DNA from: Watersipora subatra
Lineage: Eukaryota > Bryozoa > Gymnolaemata > Cheilostomatida > Watersiporidae
Direction of reading: 5' to 3'
NCBI RefSeq assembly: GCF_963576615.1
Contig: NC_088711.1
Location: 34,150,121 to 34,214,120 of the forward strand
Length of the DNA: 64,000 nt
Position numbers and translations under genes: made by a program. Each line of letters begins with the position of its first letter. Position 1 is the first letter of the stretch. Below the pieces are notes generated by a model that was not told the DNA's origin, searched no databases, and saw nothing but the letters and a program-made list of their open reading frames with translations. Below are positions 1-10,800 of this stretch, in pieces.

Positions 1-210
1 TGCTCAAAATTATGTACCACCGCTGCAACATGTATACCATTAGAGGGTAACTCCAAGTTCAACCAAAGTTTGCCGCTATTATACATAATTATGCAGTGTA
101 GCTGGACAGTATTGTTGATATAGCACGATAGCGACGCGTACAGATGAAGGTGAACTGTAGTTCCTAGGAGCAAGACGGGAAGCAAGGCTGGTTTTTCACA
201 TCCTTCTCAG

Positions 211-324
211 AAACTTCTGCTACTCGTACTGAATCGTAATGCAGCGTGTTATTTACGGCGCTACACGTCGAATACAGAACTACAGGTTCTTCAAGGACGC
301 GTTGCTGGCCAGATTGCAAAATGA
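211..324 (+). CDS. Possible terminal exon of an upstream gene
   Basis: A pyrimidine-rich acceptor (gtttttcacatccttctcag) ends at 210. Reading from 211 in frame 0 gives 37 codons, starting KLLLLVLNRNAACYLRR, to a TGA at 322-324. A canonical AATAAA follows at 669-674, giving about 350 bases of 3' UTR. A second reading starts at ATG 239 (MQRVIYGATRRIQNYRFFKD) and stops at TAA near 328, so the frame is ambiguous. I do not recognise the protein. Splice phase does not allow it to be the first exon of HAGH by a simple join. Confidence 0.25.
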   Translation, partial: KLLLLVLNRNAACYLRRYTSNTELQVLQGRVAGQIAK

Positions 325-668
325 ATAAATTTTATCAAAAATCGTTGCTACTTCCAAGGTTGTCCTTATCAGTGAAAAACTACTCACAAACAATCCGTTT
401 CCCAGCTTTCCGAAGTACAGTAAACAAGCTTCTATTCAGGTTTATAAATAAGGCTTGCGAATATAGATTTGCAGAAAGTAGTTGATCTTGTACATTTTGT
501 GACTACAGCCAAGACAAAAAAAGAGCACGAAGTTGAATTATGAATAGTGCTTGGTGATGAAACTGAAGTTTTGACAATTATATTGGTTTATGAGTAATAC
601 TTTTTTGTATTTTAGAAAAATGGTCATTTGTTTTTAAGATGCACTGTACACAAAATATCTGATGGCCA

Positions 669-674
669 AATAAA
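669..674 (+). terminator. Candidate polyadenylation signal AATAAA
   Basis: A canonical AATAAA hexamer lies about 350 bases after the possible terminal exon at 211-324. It is plausible as the 3' end of a gene that begins left of the window. AATAAA is common in AT-rich DNA, so this is weak evidence alone. Confidence 0.25.
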
Positions 675-740
675 TTTTCATCGTCATTCGGATGTACTAT
701 TATTCATTTATTTTAGGTCTCATATTGCGTTATTTATTCT

Positions 741-3140
741 TGATTGAATGAACGTCCGGCGTTGCACGGGTAATAAAAAGTTTTTGCACTGACAATTTAT
801 TTTTAATCAATAGCCTATATACAACATTTGCCATTGTAACTTTTAAATAAAGGTGTTTGTATATTTCTGTGTGTATCCGGTTAATGCATAATTCAGCTAT
901 TTGAAATCTTTAGGTATAGCTAAAACAGGTTGTTGAAAAACATTTCGTAATTCTTGTGCTACACAATCGTTCAAGATTTAAAACAGCTTTCAAGTTTCTT
1001 TATCCAATGAATTTGGGGAGCTTAAGCTAGTAATTTAAGCTAATGTTTCAATCTTTACTATAAGAAGAGCCGTGTTTGTTCGAAGCCAGCTAAGAGCATA
1101 GGAAAAAAAGATTACACCTCACAGAAATCAAACATGTACATTTGAATGCATGGATGTTAGCGAAGCGCACTACTACTAACCCATGCAGCTACCTTGAAAC
1201 GGCTTGGAATAACTGTGCTTATAATTGTTACACATCATGATCACTCACGGCGCAGCGGACTGCAATCGTTGATTTTGGAAGAGTCTGGGCATGTATTTTT
1301 CTTTTAGTAGTTCAAAAGTGCTTCTAGCAGTTTGTTTCTATTCGGTCAAGCGCTGCAAGCGTGCATATTTCAACCAATAGCTATAAACTAGACATACGAC
1401 AGACCAACAAACACTTAGATTTATGTATATACTAGGTGAGTGCCTAGCGGTGCTCAGGTGATAAAGTCCTTGCCTAGAAATAAAAAAAAAATTATTTTAA
1501 TTTAACATGTAACAACAGTTACCATTCTATCTTTTAAAAATAAAACAACTAAAGGTTTTCCAACTTCTTCAAACAACTGTAAATTTTAAATTTCATATCA
1601 TGAAAAAATTGTTTTCGGTAGTTGAAATGATTAAGAGAAAACGTAAAACAACAGTTAAGGTGTTTAAATGCAAATAGGAAATAATTAACAAGTAATGGCT
1701 TAATAAAATCTGTTTTGCTACGATTACAATGAAAACTTATTTAGTATACAATTATGTTATTTTCATTCATTTCAGTGTTGGCATTGTCAGGCGGAAATGT
1801 CATGTAGAGTGGTATAGAAACCCATAGTAATTATCTAATGCAAACACCGCCTAGTGAAAAGCATCAAAAGTTATATACGTACGGTATGTATTAGAAATCA
1901 GTAACAAAACAACATGTTAACATTAGTAACTATAATTACCTGCAGTAACTTTAGTGTATTTACTGGTTATGATCTACAAAAAAATGTAACATTACAATGT
2001 ACTACGTGCAGTCCGTACCATCGGAGTTTTTACCTTTGAAACAGACAACAGAAATGTTGAATTCAACTTAAATAAAATAGCTTACTAAACACATACTTAA
2101 AGCTAAGTTGTAGTATATATTTTACTAAACTAAAGTTCAACATTGTCATAGGCTAAAATTTTATCGCTTTTTTGTTTTCGGTTTTAGTTTTACTATAACT
2201 TATAACAAATAATGCTGAACTGAGATAGCGGGCATCGTTTATCTCTTTTAGGCATTATGGGAAGGATTTTGGCGAATAGCATATCGGCATTTTCATTATT
2301 TTGATGAAATCAGTACACCAAAATCAGACTGCCAAGTTTTAATTTCTAATGAAATTTGTCTTGTATGGCGAGGACGAAAAAAACATTGTGTTCAATATAG
2401 GAAGGCGAAAAAAATCATTTAACAAGAGCATTGTAACTTGAAGGCGCACTGTATTAATTAATAATCTATCGTGTACTATCTGGTGTATAATGTACAGTAT
2501 ATGGTGAGGGCAACAGGTGTGCTAAAAACTGCTTAGCCTTGTGGTTACACGTGTTTGTGAGTAGACTTGAAATTGAATGTTGCAAGTTCAAATCCAGTAC
2601 GAAGGCGATTTTTCATTGCTAAAACTTTATCGCTATAACTGGACAGACGAATGACAGATGACAAACAAGCTTTGAGATTTATATATATACATGTAGATAT
2701 ATATTATTACTAGGTGAATGCCGAGCATTGCACGTGTAATAAAAAGGTTTTGGCACAGAAAGTTTTTAGTCAACATTCACAACATTTACCATTCACCATT
2801 AAACTTTTAAATGAAGGTGTTTGTTCATTTCAGTGTGTGCTATAAGTTTAATTAAGTTTATGCTATATATGTATACCGGTATATTTATAGCATTTTGGGG
2901 AAGTCTGGGCACATGTTTTTCTCTTAGTACAGGGGCGCCATTGAAGATTTTTATTAAGATTAAGTATTTGGCGGGCTAGCCTGCTGGCAGAACCTGTCTG
3001 CAAAACCGATGTTCCGGGTTTAATTTCAGTGTGAAGCGGCTTTTTTATTCCTAACGCTAACAATGGCTGCAAGTGTGCGTATTTTGTCGCTATAACTGGA
3101 CATATGACAGACCAACAAACAAACACTTCTATTTTTATAT
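741..3140 (+). repeat. Dispersed repeat block (three related copies in tandem)
   Basis: Three segments begin with variants of a GC-rich head (gaacgtccggcgttgcacgg near 748; gtgcctagcggtgctcagg near 1439; gaatgccgagcattgcacg near 2715) followed by AT-rich sequence. They end in tails that share 'ataactggacagacgaatg' and 'gagatttatatatata'. The middle copy (about 1425-2690) is the longest and matches the copy at 11284-12530 along most of its length. No open frame of useful length is seen, so this is a non-autonomous element. The head resembles the 'CCCGGGCAACGCCGGGTA' sequence that ends the SINE copy at 56570-56918. Confidence 0.6.
2530..2690 (+). mobile_element. tRNA-related SINE-like 3' portion
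   Basis: The segment contains 'gccttgtggttacacgtg' (box A-like) and 'gcaagttcaaatcc' (box B-like), followed by the shared SINE tail 'cgctataactggacagacg'. The same arrangement occurs at 12325-12525 and, on the other strand, at 44020-44340 and 56570-56918. It is a tRNA-derived repeat and not a functional tRNA gene, because no cloverleaf can be folded. Confidence 0.5.
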
Positions 3141-3361
3141 AGGCCTATATATTGATCTTTTACAAGGTTTATCATTCAGCAAACATTTTATTTTGTACTT
3201 CTCTTGAGTTTTTGTGTTCTCCATTTTTAATCGGTTTTCATAGTTTCTCAACTCATAGGTTTCTACTATTATTTTTTTATGCATTTTATAACACTATTCA
3301 CGCGTTAATAAATTACAATTAATAAATTCACAGTCAATAATTTTGAATTAATTAAATTTTT

Positions 3362-4260
3362 GACTTGTAACAAAATTCACATTACAGTTATTTGGTATCA
3401 AAAGATTCACTATGTCTTACTCTGTTGTGTTGTCAGTGCAAAGTATGTGGAAATGTGATAACAAGCTCTTAAAAGCTCAAAAACAAACAGTTAATTGCAG
3501 CCACCACGAGACTGCCATAGATTAGAATCTCATTAAAAAATGGCTCAAATGGGACGTAGTTGTACAAGATGGCTTCTGTTTACACTTTCATGCAATCTCA
3601 TTCGTCAAAATATTTTCACAAATATACTTCACGCATTCAATAAAACCATGTCTATTGTGCTTACACGTTTATTTCATCATTATTGTAATGCTGTCATTTT
3701 GAGCACTGATACCTCCAAACCCACTGTAAAAAATTGTTTAATTTTTTAACCTTTGCTCGAATGAGTGCGTATCATCCTCTGATAAACATACCGAGCCTGT
3801 TGGTCACCTATGATAGTCAAAAATGCTGCAGAAGTTATTCGCGCTGTTTGGCAGGAAGTTTGGATCACATGATCAGATTACGACTAGACGATTAGACCAA
3901 GCCGAAACAAAACTGTAAACTAGCGAGCGTCTATATTTGGTAAGGGCTCTTCGGCAAAACCCGAAGTGTTTGTCATAAACTAGTACTACGAGCAGTTTTA
4001 TATTGAGCCTTTTATTGGCCTTTCAATTCATGTGAGAACATTACGTGACAAAACAGTAACCAAATGTAATGACTAAATCAGAGAAATAAACTGATTTCAA
4101 TCTACGGCGGATTCGTGATGGCGGCAATTAACTGTTCGTTTTTGAGCTTTTAAGAGCTTGTAATCACATTCGCACATATTTTGCACCTACAACACAGCAG
4201 AGTAAGACATGGTAAATCTTTTGATACCAAATAACTGTAATGTGAATTTTGTTGCAACTC
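3362..4260. mobile_element. Foldback element with ~150-bp inverted arms
   Basis: The left arm (about 3362-3515) and right arm (about 4115-4260) are imperfect reverse complements. For example, 'caaaattcacattacag' at the left matches 'ctgtaatgtgaattttg' at the right, and 'gctcttaaaagctcaaaaac' matches 'gtttttgagcttttaagagc'. The middle of about 600 bases has no recognisable coding sequence. This is a non-autonomous DNA transposon with long terminal inverted repeats; its superfamily is not clear. Confidence 0.65.
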
Positions 4261-6384
4261 AACATTTAACAAATGTCTGATATAACTAGCTATTCCCAAT
4301 AAAATGTCAGATACAACGAATAACAACTCACTCAACTTTAACTAAATGCTGCCTGTTGGTCAGGTTTGAAACACAAAATCAAATGGTTTGAATCATTTGA
4401 TTCAAATCACGATTCAATCAAAGTCATGAAAAGCAAGTGTGATGGAGATAATTGACAGCTTATGTGGTACAATGCTACAGAAGACCTTTGAAGTTAGGAC
4501 CTCTGAGCTTATTTAGTTAACCTTAAAACAGGAGTAATTGGGAGGTAGTAACTGGTAGAGTTTTCCTTCACTACTCTGTGTAATAAATGACATTATGACA
4601 TCAAACTCTTTATTGCAATCAGCCCAAGTGCAAGCATTGAGAAGTATTCCTCATCTTTGGTTTCATTCATTAAAAATAAGAAACCGGCTATATGCTAAAA
4701 AACTGGTAAACTGATATTTATATTTGCGTGACCAACCATATTAATCACACCAAAGAAGAATGTGTTTAAATATGTTTAAATATTGTATGGGAAACTACTA
4801 GTTGCTCTACTCCACTAACTGCTCCACTATGGTTTTATATGCCTGTTGAATGCAAGGCATAAGAAATCGTCAAACTAAAGCTTGTAGGTCACTACTATTG
4901 CAATGTGGGTACATCAGCATTCTGATGCACCAAGTAATGACAATTCGCATGAGCAAAAACGAGTGGGAGAATCAAGCTTATCAGAAAAATCATACGAATC
5001 CAAAAAATCCAATTCTATTAAAAAAATCGTGATTTTCCCTAACCATTAGTGTTAAAAGCTTTTCATGGGAGCTATCAGCACCTTCATATTGTTTAAATAC
5101 AATTTTTTCTTTATGGCCCACTTCACCAAGAGTTGGAATTATACATAGTGATTTTGTAGTATAAGCCTAAGATAGTCATATTGGCGATCATCAAAGGTAA
5201 CTGTAAAAAGCCATACTCAACTCATGGCTTTTTGAAGCTAGTTTAACTTAAATAGCTTAAAAAAGCCATGTTCATAACAAATTTGTTAAAAGGATTGATA
5301 TTTCAAGCCAAATGCTTGAATTGCTATTTCAACATTAAGCTTTTTGGTTACCTACCACATAGCAGGAGGGAATAACTACCACATAGCAGTTGTACAATTT
5401 CACAGTGTATTTGTTACACATAAGGCAGTCTTCTTGTGTATCTTACATTTTTAGAGCTCGAGAGCAGGTGAAATGCTCTATAAATTATCTTTCTACGAAA
5501 ACAGATGAGCGGCAAAAGCTAGGCATTATGCCATTATGGTTATTGTTATTGAAGGATCGGTAGTATTACTTTTTTCTATATTAACTAAACAAATTAACCA
5601 AGCAATCTGTGTTTGACCATTTACTTTTTATAACAAATTTTTTTTCTTGCTTTACATACTGTATTTATATGGAAAAAGCATATTTTTGTATTAATCAATA
5701 CAAATTGGAATGCAAAAAATATGTAAACATTGTTTTAATATGATTTATATACAGTCAAACATGGATAACTCGAACTTCAAGGGACCGAGCAAAAGTGTTC
5801 GAATTATCAGAGCATTCAAGTTATCAGAGCACTGTCACAAGTCCATATATTTACTTATTTATTAGTAGATACATGTACATATACAAACTATAATATAAAT
5901 CAAAAGCACAAATGGCTTGTTTCAAATTAAATGCTTCTAATGTAAAGTTTAAAACGTTTTCATCAAAAAGTATAGAGATTTTTCTATCACTTGAAATTGG
6001 TTTGTTGTTTGAGGTGATGTTATTGCCAGGACGTTTTTCAGATTGACATTGGCAAAACTTGATCGTTGTTGAAATTCTCAAAAGAAAAGACATTTTTTTC
6101 TTTTGGGGTTTTACCCACGATCAATTTTGCCGTTTTTTCTTGAAGTTTATGCAGATTACCTTACTTTACCTGGGATTCGTTAAGAGCAACACTCCGAGGC
6201 AGTTCAATTAGAAGTTTTACGAGGTTTTACGGTACATTCTATATCACTCACGCTTTTTTAATAGATACTTATTGAATGTACACACGTATTCTGTGTTTAG
6301 GTCAAACGATGAATAGTTTTTTGTAGCTCAGACAACGTATACGTTTAATTACAACATTTTTTAAGACGTTTTAAACATTCAACA

Positions 6385-6420
6385 TTCCGACGTTGATTCA
6401 ACACGGAATCAACGTCGGAA
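6385..6420. repeat. Perfect 15-bp hairpin
   Basis: ttccgacgttgattc at 6385-6399 is followed by a 6-base loop and its exact reverse complement at 6406-6420. It lies inside the transposon at 5752-6872, just left of the nested MITE. Confidence 0.75.
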
Positions 6421-6430
6421 AACTATTCAT

Positions 6431-6550
6431 CACGGGCTAGCCGAGTCACGCACTCAAGGATTTTCGCCACGCACATACAAAACAACATGCGATTTTTGTT
6501 TTGTATGTGCGTGGCGAAAATTCTTGCGCGCGTGACCCGGCTAGCCCGTG
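6431..6550. mobile_element. hAT-like MITE (120 bp) nested in another transposon
   Basis: The ends are CACGGGCTAGCC and GGCTAGCCCGTG, and almost the whole element folds back on itself with arms of about 55 bases. It is flanked by a perfect 8-bp target duplication, CTATTCAT, at 6423-6430 and 6551-6558, the size typical of hAT elements. It inserted into the older element at 5752-6872. Confidence 0.85.
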
Positions 6551-7649
6551 CTATTCATCGTATCGCAGTATAAATCAAATTTCACCAAACTTTTAGAAAA
6601 GTCGTTGACAAAAATATTTTGCTGATGGTGGTAATAACGACGCTTATGAATTACGAAAAGATGAAGTTTACCTCTATGGCTTTGAATAAAGTGATTTTCT
6701 AAAGCGAAAACAACCGTTTCGGTAGCTGTTGGGCAAAAAAACAGTTCGAATTAACAGTGTTGAGTTCGAGTTATCTATAGCAATTTATCATTATGTGGGA
6801 ACGGACCAAAGGAAATGTTCGAATTAACCATGTGTTCGAGCTATCCGTGGACGAGTTATCCATGTTTGACTGTATTTTGTTTAAATTTCTTGTTTTATTT
6901 AAATTTGTTAATACATTTTATCACAGTAGCAAGTTCAAGACACCAATTGTTGGTTGTAATATTGGAATATGAATTATTAACCGTAACAATCATTTGGAAC
7001 TAAATTATACCTATCTACCTGTAACTTCGTTATATAAGTCTAAATTTACAGACATGCAAATGACGAAACTGTGAATAAAACCATAAATGACAAAGCAATA
7101 ATATCCAAAGGGTTATTTTTCTTTGATTTTTGTGATTCTTTCATTGAGACAAATGTTTATTTTTAACATGATCATGTGAAGGTAGTATAAGTATCTTCTG
7201 TCATGTATTTTAAACAAAGTTATGGGTACAGAAGTTTGTTTTCAAAGCCCTAGAAGTTGTTTGTGAACAAACAGACTGCGTTATATTAGGTAAGTTAGTA
7301 GACATACAAGTTCACATCAGCCATTGAAATGTTGTGACCAGAAAGGAATCATACGTGCATATAGATCGTGGGTAGTTCTGTAAGGATACACATAAAGTAG
7401 AATACCATTTAGTGCAAAGATAAAGACTACAGCTGGTTATATCGTGCTGATAAAATTTGGCTCTTGAAAGGACAACGAAGAAGTCATTTGTCACAGAAGC
7501 TTGATGCTGTACTTTCTTGTCATATCCCATTTAGCAGTGAATAGTTTTTCCTTGTGACCCCATTTGTAAATTTATGCTTGATTACTTGAAAAGTGGTGAT
7601 CAGGAATCTCTGGTCTGAGTTATTGTCCACACATAACGTTTTATTATAG

Positions 7650-7875
7650 GTGTAACGCTGCAGCGAAACTGTTCTACGCAAGCAGCCTTGCATAAACATA
7701 TAAACATGAAAGTCAAGCTGCTTCCTGCTCTGGACGACAACTACATGTACCTCCTAATCGATGATAAAACGAGTGAATGCGCTGCAGTTGATCCAGTTGA
7801 TCCTGACTCTGTTTTGGCCGCCGTGTCTGAATACGGTGTGAAACTGACGAGCGTTCTTACGACTCATCACCACTG
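7650..7875 (+). CDS. HAGH: HAGH exon 1 (first recognised coding exon)
   Basis: Acceptor at 7648-7649 (ttttattatag), donor TG|GTAAGC at 7876. It encodes [20 protein letters not shown] through VLTTHHHW. The 56 bases before ATG 7706 are open in frame and may be UTR or the end of a targeting peptide. Confidence 0.9.
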
Positions 7876-10800
7876 GTAAGCACCTGAAAGCAAGATCATA
7901 CAATTGTATATTGTTAGAGGGTAGATTATTATTTGAGTTAGGCTGAGAGAATGCGGCTAGTGACTATCATCGTTAGATATAAAGTGTCTGTCAGTTTGTG
8001 GCTTATCTCCTGAGTCAATTTTTAGGGAGTTACAAACGTAGATAAGTAAGCTCGATCACATGCCTTCGAACTAATTTAGGGAACCCAAATGGCATCAAAT
8101 GCGTTCAGGTTTTACGGTTTCTATGATTCAGCGTGTGAGCGACTGCAAACCTACTCGATGCATGGAGACACAGTGATAAGCATTCATTTAACTCTGCTTG
8201 GAATCAATATCCAATAGTTTTTTTCTTTAGTGAGCTTTCAAATTGAGTGGAGCAACCAAAGTGTATCTCCGTTCATGCTCTTGCTATATAAAAATTAATC
8301 GGTTTGGAGATCTACTTCGTGGTATGAAACCTTCATAATTGCAACGAATATTAATCTTAGAATATACCGCAATTCAGTTAGTCTCACAAACCCAAAACCC
8401 GGGACAACTCTTGGGACAGGTAGTTGTACATAGCCTTAGAAGATTTTGCATTATATAAAAGAATATAAGTCTAAATGTAAAATAGCTTATTCACAAGTAA
8501 ACAGCTAACTTGAGGAATAATAAGTAAAGGAAAGGTTTTTATTGATATTCTTATTTAGAAAAAGACAAACGGAAGTGTATGCTAGGAGTTGTGTAAGCTC
8601 GTAGGTGAATATGGTGGTAGGGATACGCTGTATGGTCTGCTCTGGCTTAGACTAGGTAAAGTCTCAAGAAACTTAGTTAATGCATTCTTTATTTTTATAA
8701 AATTTTAGTTCTCATTTTAATTCTTACTAATTAATCTCTCCATTTTCACTTCCGAAACTGTCAAGATTTGAAAAGCTCGATCCACCTGTGTATATGTATT
8801 ATCTTAAACCGCTTTGAAATAGAATAATAGATTACATAAGAATAAATCTTAAATTCATTGTCTTCCTGTGCTCTTACTATTTTGCTATCGGAAGAGATAA
8901 CAGGTTGTTTTCATGTTTTAGAGCAGCTAAGAATTCATGATCTGTCTTTATAGCAAGTTTTCCACAAACCAGGCTATTGACGAGCTATTAATAACATTTT
9001 ACTACAATGAAGATATTAAGACGCTAGTAATAGATTTTCCTGTCCCCTGACATGATATCGTTGTTATATCACATGATTCGTGGTGCTGGACAGTTACTGA
9101 GTTGCTCAACAATGAATTCGTAAACGCTCAGTGAATGTTTCCAACTAATATCAGACTGTTCTAAATACGCTTTTACAAAAACCTCTAATATAAAATGCCT
9201 GTTATGCATGCATATTGCATAGCACAAAGCTTTTTCATTATATGAGTGCCAAGTCATTTACTTACTTCTAACCTTAAATACAAGTATTAAAAGTTTGTCC
9301 ATGCCTGGAGCTACATTTTATTGACAAGCAGGCTGAACGATTATAAATGATTCCACATGGTAATAACCTCTGATTAAACGAGTTTGTTTCATAATAATTT
9401 TTGCAAAATAATTGGTAAACTTTGCGGCTGTCACACCTCTTTGAAGTTAGATTTTATTAGTAACTTGCTCTACACGACACCTTGGAGTTTCAGATTACCC
9501 TGGTTTCAAGTAATCAAGTAGTTACAAGTGTTCAAGTCCCATGTGGCACATGTTTAGGCCCAGAAGAAAGGACTGTAACTCGTGCAACACCTACTGTATT
9601 TGTATTGACTTTAAAATTACTAGTTGTATTCAACCCATCTGTTCACCAGTAATCCTGATTGCTTCCACAAGAAGTTGTTAGAATTTCTCATGAACGTTGA
9701 ACCTTGCTATTATTTAGCTAACAAGCAACGGAGAGCTGTATGCTTTTTGCTTACATTACAGTTTGAACTACATAAGGATTGTTGTGAAATACACTAGCGC
9801 AATGGAAGACTTACAAAGCAACACAGTTCATTGAAGGGTTTAGTGCCAGAATAGTTTGCGTAAAGCTTGTATGCAACTTGATTTGTTATTTGTTCAATAT
9901 TTGTGTTGGTACCGTGCCCTCGGTCCATTACACCTCTAGTTGAGCCTTAAGAAATGAATCTGACTCGTAACTTTGTCTTACAGGGATCATGCGGGTGGCA
10001 ATGAGAAGCTTGCAAGCATGAGGCCAGATCTTGTCTTTTACGGAGGAGATGATCGAATCAAGCCACCTTCATTGCGCAAAGTGGTTCATGGTGACAGAAT
10101 TACTGTGAGTTGGTGTTCTAGCTGCTGGCTATAGGCCATTTCGTAAACTGCTGGTTCTGTTAGGAGTTGAAAACATTAAATTTGGAATATTATATTGAGC
10201 CATCATTAGACAATGAACAATTAAATGTTTCTATTGCTGTTCATCGGAACTACATACATGGAACTACACACATGGAACTACACACATGGAACTACACACA
10301 TGGAACTACACACGTGGCACTACACACGTGGAACTACACACGTGGAACTACACACATGGAACTACATACATGGAACTACATACATGGAACTACGCGCGTG
10401 GAACTACACGCGTGGAACTACACGCGTGGAACTACACGCGTGGAACTACACGCGTGGAACTACACGCGTGGAACTACACGCGTGGAACTACACGCGTGGA
10501 ACTACACGCGTGGAACTACACGCGTGGAACTACACGCGTGGAACTACACGCGTGGAACTACACGCGTGGAACTACACGCGTGGAACTACACGCGTGGAAC
10601 TACACGCGTGGAACTACACGCGTGGAACTACACGCGTGGAACTACACGCGTGGAACTACACGCGTGGAACTACACGCGTGGAACTACACGCGTGGAACTA
10701 CACGCGTGGAACTACACGCGTGGAACTACACGCGTGGAACTACACGCGTGGAACTACACGCGTGGAACTACACGCGTGGAACTACACGCGTGGAACTACA

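Larger units (their letters stand above)
5752..6872 (+). mobile_element. Non-autonomous Tc1/mariner- or pogo-like DNA transposon, copy 1
   Basis: The left end CAGTCAAACATGGATAACTC and the right end GAGTTATCCATGTTTGACTG are inverted repeats, and each is flanked by TA, the target duplication of the Tc1/mariner/pogo group. A shorter copy lies in opposite orientation at 59253-60001. There is no intact transposase. This copy is longer than the other partly because a hAT-like MITE (6431-6550) is inserted inside it. Confidence 0.75.

Noticed and set aside
239..328. First exon of HAGH encoding a mitochondrial targeting peptide
   Set aside because: The basic peptide starting MQRVIYGATRR looks suitable, but no donor gives the phase required by the acceptor at 7649.
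2536..2620. tRNA gene because of box A- and B-like sequences
   Set aside because: No cloverleaf can be folded and the same segment recurs within dispersed repeats; it is a SINE-like region.
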